A DNA stretch of 64,000 nucleotides from Elmis aenea (taxonomy: Eukaryota > Arthropoda > Insecta > Coleoptera > Elmidae): NCBI GenBank assembly GCA_947652605.1, contig OX393581.1, forward strand, positions 49,189,924 through 49,253,923. The letters run 5' to 3'. A program made the translations under genes and the position numbers. The notes under the pieces are model-generated. The model was not told where the DNA came from, did no database searches, and saw nothing but the letters and a program-made list of their open reading frames with translations. This document shows, piece by piece, positions 24,801 through 37,452 of this stretch; positions within the stretch are counted from its first letter, which is position 1, and each line of letters opens with the position of its first letter.

Positions 24801-26509
24801 AATACATATGTTCCTTGAGCGACTATTTCTGAACAATTTTAATTATTGATTTGTATATCACAGGAACAGTTTATCCATCGCCTCTTTACATGAATACAAT
24901 TGTTTTGCATATGTCTTTCAATGAGCTGGTTTTAATTTTTAATAATTTCCTAAAAATACCGTGCTTTAGTTAATACATATGTTCCTTGAGCGACTATTTC
25001 GAAACAATTTTAATTATTGATTTGTATATTACAGGAACAGTTTATCCATCGCCTCTTTACATGAATACAATTGTTTTGCATATGTCTTTCAATGAGCTGG
25101 TTTTAATTTTTAATAATTTCCTAAAAATACCGTGCTTTAGTTAATACATATGTTCCTTGAGCGACTATTTCAAAACAATTTTAATTATTGATTTGTATAT
25201 CACAGGAACAGTTTATCCATCGCCTCTTTACATGAATACAATTGTTTTGCATATGTCTTTCAATGAGCTGGTTTTAATTTTTAATAATTTCCTAAAAATA
25301 CCGTGCTTTAGTTAATACATATGTTCCTTGAGCGACTATTTCGAAACAATTTCAATTATTGATTTGTATATCACAGGAACAGTTTATCCATCGCCTCTTT
25401 ACATGAATACAATTGTTTTGCATATGTCTTTCAATGAGCTGGTTTTAATTTTTAATAATTTCCTAAAAATACCGTGCTTTAGTTAATACATATGTTCCTT
25501 GAGCGACTATTTCTGAACAATTTTAATTATTGATTTGTATATCACAGGAACAGTTTATCCATCGCCTCTTTACATGAATACAATTGTTTTGCATATGTCT
25601 TTCAATGAGCTGGTTTTAATTTTTAATAATTTCCTAAAAATACCGTGCTTTAGTTAATACATATGTTCCTTGAGCGACTATTTCTGAACAATTTTAATTA
25701 TTGATTTGTATATCACAGGAACAGTTTATCCATCACCTCTTTACATGAATACAATTGTTTTGCATATGTCTTTCAAAGAGATGGTTTTAATTTTTAATAA
25801 TTTCCTAAAAATACCGTGCTTTAGTTAATACATATGTTCCTTGAGCGACTATTTCGAAACAATTTCAATTATTGATTTGTATATCACAGGAACAGTTTAT
25901 CCATCGCCTCTTTACATGAATACAATTGTTTTGCATATGTCTTTCAATGAGCTGGTTTTAATTTTTAATAATTTCCTAAAAATACCGTGCTTTAGTTAAT
26001 ACATATGTTCCTTGAGCGACTATTTCGAAACAATTTTAATTATTGATTTGTATATCACAGAAACAGTTTATCCATCGCCTCTTTACATGAATACAATTGT
26101 TTTGCATATGTCTTTCAATGGGCTGGTTTTAATTTTTAATAATTTCCTAAAAATACCGTGCTTTAGTTAATACATATGTTCCTTGAGCGACTATTTCTAA
26201 ACAATTTTAATTATTGATTTGTATATCACAGGAACAGTTTATCCATCGCCTCTTTACATGAATACAATTGTTTTGCATATGTCTTTCAATGAGCTGGTTT
26301 TAATTTTTAATAATTTCCTAAAAATACCGTGCTTTAGTTAATACATATGTTCCTTGAGCGACTATTTCAAAACAATTTTAATTATTGATTTGTATATCAC
26401 AGGAACAGTTTATCCATCGCCTCTTTACATGAATACAATTGTTTTGCATATGTCTTTCAATGAGCTGGTTTTAATTTTTAATAATTTCCTAAAAATACCG
26501 TGCTTTAGT

Positions 26510-27191
26510 TAATACATATGTTCCTTGAGCGACTATTTCGAAAGAACTTCAATTATTGATTTGTATGTCACAGGAACAGTTTATCCATCGCCTCTTTACA
26601 TGAATACAATTGTTTTGCATGTCTTTCAATGAGCTGGTTTTAATTTTTAATAATTTCCTAAAAATACCGTGCTTTAGTTAATACATATGTTCCTTGAGCG
26701 ACTATTTCTAAACAATTTTAATTATTGATTTGTATATCACAGGAACAGTTTATCCATCGCCTCTTTACATGAATACAATTGTTTTGCATATGTCTTTCAA
26801 TGAGCTGGTTTTAATTTTTAATAATTTCTTAAAAATGCCGTGCTTTAGTTAATACATGTGTTCCTTGAGCGACTATTTCGAAACAATTTTAATTATTGAT
26901 TTGTATATCACAGGAACAGTTTATCCATCGCCTCTTTACATGAATACAATTGTTTTGCATATGTCTTTCAATGAGCTGGTTTTAATTTTTAATAATTTCC
27001 TAAAAATACCGTGCTTTAGTTAATACATATGTTCCTTGAGCGACTATTTCTGAACAATTTTAATTATTGATTTGTATATCACAGGAACAGTTTATCCATC
27101 GCCTCTTTACATGAATACAATTGTTTTGCATATGTCTTTCAATGAGCTGGTTTTAATTTTTAATAATTTCCTAAAAATACCGTGCTTTAGT
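26510..27191 (+). repeat. Four-monomer cassette (682 bp), copy 2
   Basis: Same four-monomer order as 10606-11287. A private TGTATGTCAC occurs in the first monomer. It is followed by a CAAAAC monomer. Confidence 0.88.
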
Positions 27192-29755
27192 TAATACATA
27201 TGTTCCTTGAGCGACTATTTCAAAACAATTTTAATTATTGATTTGTATATCACAGGAACAGTTTATCCATCGCCTCTTTACATGAATACAATTGTTTTGC
27301 ATATGTCTTTCAATGAGCTGGTTTTAATTTTTAATAATTTCCTAAAAATACCGTGCTTTAGTTAATACATATGTTCCTTGAGCGACTATTTCGAAACAAT
27401 TTCAATTATTGATTTGTATATCACAGGAACAGTTTATCCATCGCCTCTTTACATGAATACAATTGTTTTGCATATGTCTTTCAATGAGCTGGTTTTAATT
27501 TTTAATAATTTCCTAAAAATACCGTGCTTTAGTTAATACATATGTTCCTTGAGCGACTATTTCTAAACAATTTTAATTATTGATTTGTATATCACAGGAA
27601 CAGTTTATCCATCGCCTCTTTACATGAATACAATTGTTTTGCATATGTCTTTCAATGAGCTGGTTTTAATTTTTAATAATTTCCTAAAAATACCGTGCTT
27701 TAGTTAATACATATGTTCCTTGAGCGACTATTTCTGAACAATTTTAATTATTGATTTGTATATCACAGGAACAGTTTATCCATCGCCTCTTTACATGAAT
27801 ACAATTGTTTTGCATATGTCTTTCAATGAGCTGGTTTTAATTTTTAATAATTTCCTAAAAATACCGTGCTTTAGTTAATACATATGTTCCTTGAGCGAAT
27901 ATTTCGAAACAATTTCAATTATTGATTTGTATATCACAGGAACAGTTTATCCATCGCCTCTTTACATTACTACAATTGTTTTGCATATGTCTTTCAAAGA
28001 GCTGGTTTTAATTTTTAATAATTTCCTAAAAATACCGTGCTTTAGTTAATACATATGTTCCTTGAGCGAATATTTCGAAACAATTTCATTTATTGATTTG
28101 TATATCACAGGAACAGTTTATCCATCGCCTCTTTACATGAATACAATTGTTTTGCATATGTCTTTCAATGAGCTGGTTTAAATTTTTAATAATTTCCTAA
28201 AAATACCGTGCTTTAGTTAATACATATGTTCCTTGAGCGACTATTTCGAAACAATTTTAATTATTGATTTGTATATCACAGAAACAGTTTATCCATCGCC
28301 TCTTTACATGAATACAATTGTTTTGCATATGTCTTTTAATGAGCTGGTTTTAATTTTTAATAATTTCCTAAAAATACCGTGCTTTAGTTAATACATATGT
28401 TCCTTGAGCGACTAATCGAAACAATTTCAATTATTGATTTGTATATCACAGAAACAGTTTATCCATCGCCTCTTTACATGAATACAATTGTTTTGCATAT
28501 GTCTTTCAATGAGCTGGTTTTAATTTTTAATAATTTCCTAAAAATACCGTGCTTTAGTTAATACATATGTTCCTTGAGCGACTATTTCGAAACAATTTTA
28601 ATTATTGATTTGTATATCACAGAAACAGTTTATCCATCGCCACTTTACATGAATACAATTGTTTTGCATATGTCTTTTAATGAGCTGGTTTAAATTTTTA
28701 ATAATTTCCTAAAAATACCGTGCTTTAGTTAATACATATGTTCCTTGAGCGACTATTTCGAAACAATTTTAATTATTGATTTGTATATCACAGGAACAGT
28801 TTATCCATCGCCTCTTTACATGAATACAATTGTTTTGCATATGTCTTTCAATGAGCTGGTTTTAATTTTTAATAATTTCCTAAAAATACCGTGCTTTAGT
28901 TAATACATATGTTCCTTGAGCGACTATTTCTAAACAATTTTAATTATTGATTTGTATATCACAGGAACAATTTATCCATCGCTTCTTTACATAAATACAA
29001 TTGTTTTGCATATGTCTTTCAATGAGCTGGTTTTAATTTTTAATAATTTCCTAAAAATACCGTGCTTTAGTTAATACATATGTTCCTTGAGCGACTATTT
29101 CGAAACAATTTTAATTATTGATTTGTATATTACAGGAACAGTTTATCCATCGCCTCTTTACATGAATACAATTGTTTTGCATATGTCTTTCAATGAGCTG
29201 GTTTTAATTTTTAATAATTTCCTAAAAATACCGTGCTTTAGTTAATACATATGTTCCTTGAGCGACTATTTCAAAACAATTTTAATTATTGATTTGTATA
29301 TCACAGGAACAGTTTATCCATCGCCTCTTTACATGAATACAATTGTTTTGCATATGTCTTTCAATGAGCTGGTTTTAATTTTTAATAATTTCCTAAAAAT
29401 ACCGTGCTTTAGTTAATACATATGTTCCTTGAGCGACTATTTCGAAACAATTTCAATTATTGATTTGTATATCACAGGAACAGTTTATCCATCGCCTCTT
29501 TACATGAATACAATTGTTTTGCATATGTCTTTCAATGAGCTGGTTTTAATTTTTAATAATTTCCTAAAAATACCGTGCTTTAGTTAATACATATGTTCCT
29601 TGAGCGACTATTTCTGAACAATTTTAATTATTGATTTGTATATCACAGGAACAGTTTATCCATCGCCTCTTTACATGAATACAATTGTTTTGCATATGTC
29701 TTTCAATGAGCTGGTTTTAATTTTTAATAATTTCCTAAAAATACCGTGCTTTAGT

Positions 29756-30437
29756 TAATACATATGTTCCTTGAGCGACTATTTCGAAAGAACTTCAATT
29801 ATTGATTTGTATATCACAGGAACAGTTTATCCATCGCCTCTTTACATGAATACAATTGTTTTGCATGTCTTTCAATGAGCTGGTTTTAATTTTTAATAAT
29901 TTCCTAAAAATACCGTGCTTTAGTTAATACATATGTTCCTTGAGCGACTATTTCTAAACAATTTTAATTATTGATTTGTATATCACAGGAACAGTTTATC
30001 CATCGCCTCTTTACATGAATACAATTGTTTTGCATATGTCTTTCAATGAGCTGGTTTTAATTTTTAATAATTTCTTAAAAATGCCGTGCTTTAGTTAATA
30101 CATGTGTTCCTTGAGCGACTATTTCGAAACAATTTTAATTATTGATTTGTATATCACAGGAACAGTTTATCCATCGCCTCTTTACATGAATACAATTGTT
30201 TTGCATATGTCTTTCAATGAGCTGGTTTTAATTTTTAATAATTTCCTAAAAATACCGTGCTTTAGTTAATACATATGTTCCTTGAGCGACTATTTCTGAA
30301 CAATTTTAATTATTGATTTGTATATCACAGGAACAGTTTATCCATCGCCTCTTTACATGAATACAATTGTTTTGCATATGTCTTTCAATGAGCTGGTTTT
30401 AATTTTTAATAATTTCCTAAAAATACCGTGCTTTAGT
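29756..30437 (+). repeat. Four-monomer cassette (682 bp), copy 3
   Basis: Same four-monomer order, 3246 bp after copy 2 (19 monomers less small deletions). It is preceded by a CTGAAC monomer rather than the CTAAAC or CAAAAC monomer that precedes other copies, and is followed by CTAAAC. Confidence 0.85.
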
Positions 30438-32489
30438 TAATACATATGTTCCTTGAGCGACTATTTCTAAACAATTTTAATTATTGATTTGTATATCACA
30501 GGAACAGTTTATCCATCGCCTCTTTACATGAATACAATTGTTTTGCATATGTCTTTCAATGAGCTGGTTTTAATTTTTAATAATTTCCTAAAAATACCGT
30601 GCTTTAGTTAATACATATGTTCCTTGAGCGACTATTTCGAAACAATTTCAATTATTGATTTGTATATCACAGGAACAGTTTATCCATCGCCTCTTTACAT
30701 GAATACAATTGTTTTGCATATGTCTTTCAATGAGCTGGTTTTAATTTTTAATAATTTCCTAAAAATACCGTGCTTTAGTTAATACATATGTTCCTTGAGC
30801 GACTATTTCTGAACAATTTTAATTATTGATTTGTATATCACAGGAACAGTTTATCCATCGCCTCTTTACATGAATACAATTGTTTTGCATATGTCTTTCA
30901 ATGAGCTGGTTTTAATTTTTAATAATTTCCTAAAAATACCGTGCTTTAGTTAATACATATGTTCCTTGAGCGAATATTTCGAAACAATTTCAATTATTGA
31001 TTTGTATATCACAGGAACAGTTTATCCATCGCCTCTTTACATTACTACAATTGTTTTGCATATGTCTTTCAAAGAGCTGGTTTTAATTTTTAATAATTTC
31101 CTAAAAATACCGTGCTTTAGTTAATACATATGTTCCTTGAGCGAATATTTCGAAACAATTTCAATTATTGATTTGTATATCACAGGAACAGTTTATCCAT
31201 CGCCTCTTTACATGAATACAATTGTTTTGCATATGTCTTTCAATGAGCTGGTTTTAATTTTTAATAATTTCCTAAAAATACCGTGCTTTAGTTAATACAT
31301 ATGTTTCTTGAGCGACTATTTCGAAACAATTTTAATTATTGATTTGTATATCACAGAAACAGTTTATCCATCGCCTCTTTACATGAATACAATTGTTTTG
31401 CATATGTCTTTCAATGAGCTGGTTTTAATTTTTAATAATTTCCTAAAAATACCGTGCTTTAGTTAATACATATGTTTCTTGAGCGACTATTTCGAAACAA
31501 TTTCAATTATTGATTTGTATATCACAGAAACAGTTTATCCATCGCCTCTTTACATGAATACAATTGTTTTGCATATGTCTTTCAATGAGCTGGTTTTAAT
31601 TTTTAATAATTTCCTAAAAATACCGTGCTTTAGTTAATACATATGTTCCTTGAGCGACTATTTCAAAACAATTTTAATTATTGATTTGTATATCACAGGA
31701 ACAGTTTATCCATCGCCTCTTTACATGAATACAATTGTTTTGCATATGTCTTTCAAAGAGCTGGTTTTAATTTTTAATAATTTCCTAAAAATACCGTGCT
31801 TTAGTTAATACATATGTTCCTTGAGCGACTATTTCTACACAATTTTAATTATTGATTTGTATATCACAGAAACAGTTTATCCATCGCCTCTTTACATGAA
31901 TACAATTGTTTTGCATATGTCTTTCAATGAGCTGGTTTTAATTTTTAATAATTTCCTAAAAATACCGTGCTTTAGTTAATACATATGTTCCTTGAGCGAA
32001 TATTTCGAAACAATTTCAATTATTGATTTGTATATCACAGGAACAGTTTATCCATCGCCTCTTTACATTACTACAATTGTTTTGCATATGTCTTTCAAAG
32101 AGCTGGTTTTAATTTTTAATAATTTCCTAAAAATACCGTGCTTTAGTTAATACATATGTTCCTTGAGCGAATATTTCGAAACAATTTCAATTATTGATTT
32201 GTATATCACAGGAACAGTTTATCCATCGCCTCTTTACATGAATACAATTGTTTTGTATATGTCTTTCAATGAGCTGGTTTTAATTTTTAATAATTTCCTA
32301 AAAATACCGTGCTTTAGTTAATACATATGTTTCTTGAGCGACTATTTCGAAACAATTTTAATTATTGATTTGTATATCACAGAAACAGTTTATCCATCGC
32401 CTCTTTACATGAATACAATTGTTTTGCATATGTCTTTCAATGAGCTGGTTTTAATTTTTAATAATTTCCTAAAAATACCGTGCTTTAGT

Positions 32490-32662
32490 TAATACATATT
32501 ATGTTCCTTGAGCGACTATTTCTACACAATTTTAATTATTGATTTGTATATCACAGGAACAGTTTATCCATCGCCTCTTTACATGAATACAATTGTTTTG
32601 CATATGTCTTTCAATGAGCTGGTTTTAATTTTTAATAATTTCCTAAAATACCGTGCTTTAGT
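32490..32662 (+). repeat. TTAT-insertion monomer, superunit 3
   Basis: This has the same 3 bp gain and CTACAC state. The monomer is 173 bp because one A is missing from the CCTAAAAATACC run near its end (it reads CCTAAAATACC), a private change of this copy. Confidence 0.9.
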
Positions 32663-33175
32663 TAATACATATGTTCCTTGAGCGACTATTTCGAAACAAT
32701 TTCAATTATTGATTTGTATATCACAGAAACAGTTTATCCATCGCCTCTTTACATGAATACAATTGTTTTGCATATGTCTTTCAATGAGCTGGTTTTAATT
32801 TTTAATAATTTCCTAAAAAGACCGTGCTTTAGTTAATACATATGTTCCTTGAGCGACTATTTCTAAACAATTTTAATTATTGATTTGTATATCACAGGAA
32901 CAGTTTATCCATCGCCTCTTTACATGAATACAATTGTTTTGCATATGTCTTTCAATGGGCTGGTTTTAATTTTTAATAATTTCCTAAAAATGCCGTGCTT
33001 TAGTTAATACATGTGTTCCTTGAGCGACTATTTCGAAACAATTTTAATTATTGATTTGTATATCACAGGAACAGTTTATCCATCGCCTCTTTACATGAAT
33101 ACAATTGTTTTGCATATGTCTTTCAATGAGCTGGTTTTAATTTTTAATAATTTCCTAAAAATACCGTGCTTTAGT

Positions 33176-33350
33176 TAATACATACATATGTTCCTTGAGC
33201 GACTATTTCGAAACAATTTTAATTATTGATTTGTATTTCACAGAAACAGTTTATCCATCGCCACTTTACATGAATACAATTGTTTTGCATATGTCTTTTA
33301 ATGAGCTGGTTTTAATTTTTAATAATTTCCTAAAAATACCGTGCTTTAGT
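33176..33350 (+). repeat. ACAT-insertion monomer, superunit 3
   Basis: It has the same 4 bp gain, GTATTTCAC and GCCACTTT, but keeps ACATATG (not ACATTTG) and GGTTTTAAT, so it differs from the superunit 1 and 2 copies. Confidence 0.9.
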
Positions 33351-33521
33351 TAATACATATGTTCCTTGAGCGACTATTTCGAAACAATTTTAATTATTGA
33401 TTTGTATATCACAGGAACAGTTTATCCATCGCCTCTTTACATGAATACAATTGTTTTGCATATGTCTTTCAATGAGCTGGTTTTAATTTTTAATAATTTC
33501 CTAAAAATACCGTGCTTTAGT

Positions 33522-34376
33522 TAATACATATGTTCCTTGAGCGACTATTTCTAAACAATTTTAATTATTGATTTGTATATCACAGGAAAAATTTATCCAT
33601 CGCTTCTTTACATAAATACAATTGTTTTGCATATGTCTTTCAATGAGCTTGTTTTAATTTTTAATAATTTCCTAAAAATACCGTGCTTTAGTTAATACAT
33701 ATGTTCCTTGAGCGACTATTTCTAAACAATTTTAATTATTGATTTGTATATCACAGGAAAAATTTATCCATCGCTTCTTTACATAAATACAATTGTTTTG
33801 CATATGTCTTTCAATGAGCTGGTTTTAATTTTTAATAATTTCCTAAAAATACCGTGCTTTAGTTAATACATATGTTCCTTGAGCGACTATTTCTAAACAA
33901 TTTTAATTATTGATTTGTATATCACAGGAAAAATTTATCCATCGCTTCTTTACATAAATACAATTGTTTTGCATATGTCTTTCAATGAGCTGGTTTTAAT
34001 TTTTAATAATTTCCTAAAAATACCGTGCTTTAGTTAATACATATGTTCCTTGAGCGACTATTTCTAAACAATTTTAATTATTGATTTGTATATCACAGGA
34101 AAAATTTATCCATCGCTTCTTTACATAAATACAATTGATTTGCATATGTCTTTCAATGAGCTGGTTTTAATTTTTAATAATTTCCTAAAAATACCGTGCA
34201 TTAGTTAATACATATGTTCCTTGAGCGACTATTTCTAAACAATTTTAATTATTGATTTGTATATCACAGGAAAAATTTATCCATCGCTTCTTTACATAAA
34301 TACAATTGTTTTGCATATGTCTTTCAATGAGCTGGTTTTAATTTTTAATAATTTCCTAAAAATACCGTGCTTTAGT
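33522..34376 (+). repeat. Run of five GGAAAAA-type monomers, superunit 3
   Basis: Five monomers again with GAGCTTG in the first and ATTGATTTG in the fourth, but without the extra T, so 855 bp rather than 856. A private GTGCATTAG occurs at the end of the fourth. Confidence 0.9.
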
Positions 34377-34889
34377 TAATACATATGTTCCTTGAGCGAC
34401 TATTTCTAAACAATTTTAATTATTGATTTGTATATCACAGGAACAGTTTATCCATCGCCTCTTTACATGAATACAATTATTTTGCATATGTCTTTCAATG
34501 AGCTGGTTTTAATTTTTAATAATTTCCTAAAAATACCGTGCTTTAGTTAATACATATGTTCCTTGAGCGACTATTTCTAAACAATTTTAATTATTGATTT
34601 GTATATCACAGGAACAGTTTATCCATCGCCTCTTTACATGAATACAATTGTTTTGCATATGTCTTTCAATGAGCTGGTTTTAATTTTTAATAATTTCCTA
34701 AAAATACCGTGCTTTAGTTAATACATATGTTCCTTGAGCGACTATTTCTGAACAATTTTAATTATTGATTTGTATATCACAGGAACAGTTTATCCATCAC
34801 CTCTTTACATGAATACAATTGTTTTGCATATGTCTTTCAAAGAGATGGTTTTAATTTTTAATAATTTCCTAAAAATACCGTGCTTTAGT
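34377..34889 (+). repeat. Two-monomer deletion site relative to superunits 1 and 2
   Basis: After the GGAAAAA run, superunits 1 and 2 have four CTAAAC monomers (the third with CATGCAT and a GTTACTAC junction) before the CTGAAC / CATCACC / AAAGAGATGG monomer. Here only two CTAAAC monomers (34377 and 34548) precede it at 34719. The missing pair is exactly two monomers, so the deletion kept register, as expected for unequal exchange. Confidence 0.8.
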
Positions 34890-37281
34890 TAATACATATG
34901 TTCCTTGAGCGACTATTTCGAAACAATTTCAATTATTGATTTGTATATCACAGGAACAGTTTATCCATCGCCTCTTTACATGAATACAATTGTTTTGCAT
35001 ATGTCTTTCAATGAGCTGGTTTTAATTTTTAATAATTTCCTAAAAATACCATGCTTTAGTTAATACATATGTTCCTTGAGCGACTATTTCAAAACAATTT
35101 TAATTATTGATTTGTATATCACAGGAACAGTTTATCCATCGCCTCTTTACATGAATACAATTGTTTTGCATATGTCTTTCAATGAGCTGGTTTAAATTTT
35201 TAATAATTTCCTAAAAATACCGTGCTTTAGTTAATACATATGTTCCTTGAGCGACTATTTCGAAACAATTTCAATTATTGATTTGTATATCACAGGAACA
35301 GTTTATCCATCGCCTCTTTACATGAATACAATTGTTTTGCATATGTCTTTCAATGAGCTGGTTTTAATTTTTAATAATTTCCTAAAAATACCGTGCTTTA
35401 GTTAATACATATGTTCCTTGAGCGACTATTTCTGAACAATTTTAATTATTGATTTGTATATCACAGGAACAGTTTATCCATCGCCTCTTTACATGAATAC
35501 AATTGTTTTGCATATGTCTTTCAATGAGCTGGTTTTAATTTTTAATAATTTCCTAAAAATACCGTGCTTTAGTTAATACATATGTTACTTAAGCGACTAT
35601 TTCGAAACAATTTCAATTATTGATTTGTATATCACAGGAACAGTTTATCCATCGCCTCTTTACATGAATACAATTGTTTTGCATATGTCTTTCAAAGAGA
35701 TGGTTTTAATTTTTAATAATTTCCTAAAAATACCGTGCTTTAGTTAATACATATGTTCCTTGAGCGACTATTTCGAAACAATTTTAATTATTGATTTGTA
35801 TATCACAGGAACAGTTTATCCATCGCCTCTTTACATGAATACAATTGTTTTGCATATGTCTTTCAATGAGCTGGTTTTAATTTTTAATAATTTCCTAAAA
35901 ATACCGTGCTTTAGTTAATACATATGTTACTTGAGCGACTATTTCGAAACAATTTCAATTATTGATTTGTATATCACAGGAACAGTTTATCCATCGCCTC
36001 TTTACATGAATACAATTGTTTTGCATATGTCTTTCAATGAGCTGGTTTTAATTTTTAATAATTTCCTAAAAATACCGTGCTTTAGTTAATACATATGTTC
36101 CTTGAGCGACTATTTCTGAACAATTTTAATTATTGATTTGTATATCACAGGAACAGTTTATCCATCGCCTCTTTACATGAATACAATTGTTTTGCATATG
36201 TCTTTCAATGAGCTGGTTTTAATTTTCAATAATTTCCTAAAAAGACCGTGCTTTAGTTAATACATATGTTCCTTGAGCGACTATTTCTAAACAATTTTAA
36301 TTATTGATTTGTATATCACAGGAACAGTTTATCCATCGCCTCTTTACATGAATACAATTGTTTTGCATATGTCTTTCAATGAGCTGGTTTTAATTTTTAA
36401 TAATTTCCTAAAAATACCGTGCTTTAGTTACTACATATGTTCCTTGAGCGACTATTTCTAAACAATTTTAATTATTGATTTGTATATCACAGGAACAGTT
36501 TATCCATCGCCTCTTTACATGAATACAATTGTTTTGCATATGTCTTTCAATGAGCTGGTTTTAATTTTTAATAATTTCCTAAAAATACCGTGCTTTAGTT
36601 AATACATATGTTCCTTGAGCGACTATTTCTGAACAATTTTAATTATTGATTTGTATATCACAGGAACAGTTTATCCATCACCTCTTTACATGAATACAAT
36701 TGTTTTGCATATGTCTTTCAAAGAGATGGTTTTAATTTTTAATAATTTCCTAAAAATACCGTGCTTTAGTTAATACATATGTTCCTTGAGCGACTATTTC
36801 GAAACAATTTCAATTATTGATTTGTATATCACAGGAACAGTTTATCCATCGCCTCTTTACATGAATACAATTGTTTTGCATATGTCTTTCAATGAGCTGG
36901 TTTTAATTTTTAATAATTTCCTAAAAATACCGTGCTTTAGTTAATACATATGTTCCTTGAGCGACTATTTCGAAACAATTTTAATTATTGATTTGTATAT
37001 CACAGAAACAGTTTATCCATCGCCTCTTTACATGAATACAATTGTTTTGCATATGTCTTTCAATGAGCTGGTTTTAATTTTTAATAATTTCCTAAAAATA
37101 CCGTGCTTTAGTTAATACATATGTTCCTTGAGCGACTATTTCGAAACAATTTTAATTATTGATTTGTATATCACAGGAACAGTTTATCCATCGCCTCTTT
37201 ACATGAATACAATTGTTTTGCATGTCTTTCAATGAGCTGGTTTTAATTTTTAATCATTTCCTAAAAATACCGTGCTTTAGT

Positions 37282-37452
37282 TAATACATATGTACCTTGA
37301 GCGACTATTTCGAAACAATTTTAATTATTGATTTGTATATCACAGGAAGAGTTTATCCTTCGCATCTTTACATGAAAAAAATTGTTTTGCATATGTCTTT
37401 CAATGAGCTGGTTTTAATTTTTAATAATTTCCTAAAAATGCCGTGCTTTAGT
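37282..37452 (+). repeat. Divergent GGAAGAG monomer, superunit 3
   Basis: It carries the same private changes as 5308-5478, flanked by the same GCATGTC/TAATCATTT and CGAAAAAATT monomers. Confidence 0.9.

Larger units (their letters stand above)
13169..32318 (+). repeat. Superunit 2: about 112-monomer higher-order repeat
   Basis: It starts with the same marker series as base 1, at exactly +13168 for each landmark checked (TTAT monomer 172 to 13340, ACAT monomer 859 to 14027, GGAAAAA run 1205 to 14373). The near-identical part ends around 19331-19500. Beyond that the unit holds a tandemly duplicated dimer (19673-20356), a second copy of a 10-monomer segment (20357-21893) and two 682 bp cassettes (26510, 29756) 3246 bp apart. 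The starting series reappears at 32319. The extra 6 kb relative to superunit 1 is therefore explained at least partly by internal duplications. Confidence 0.8.
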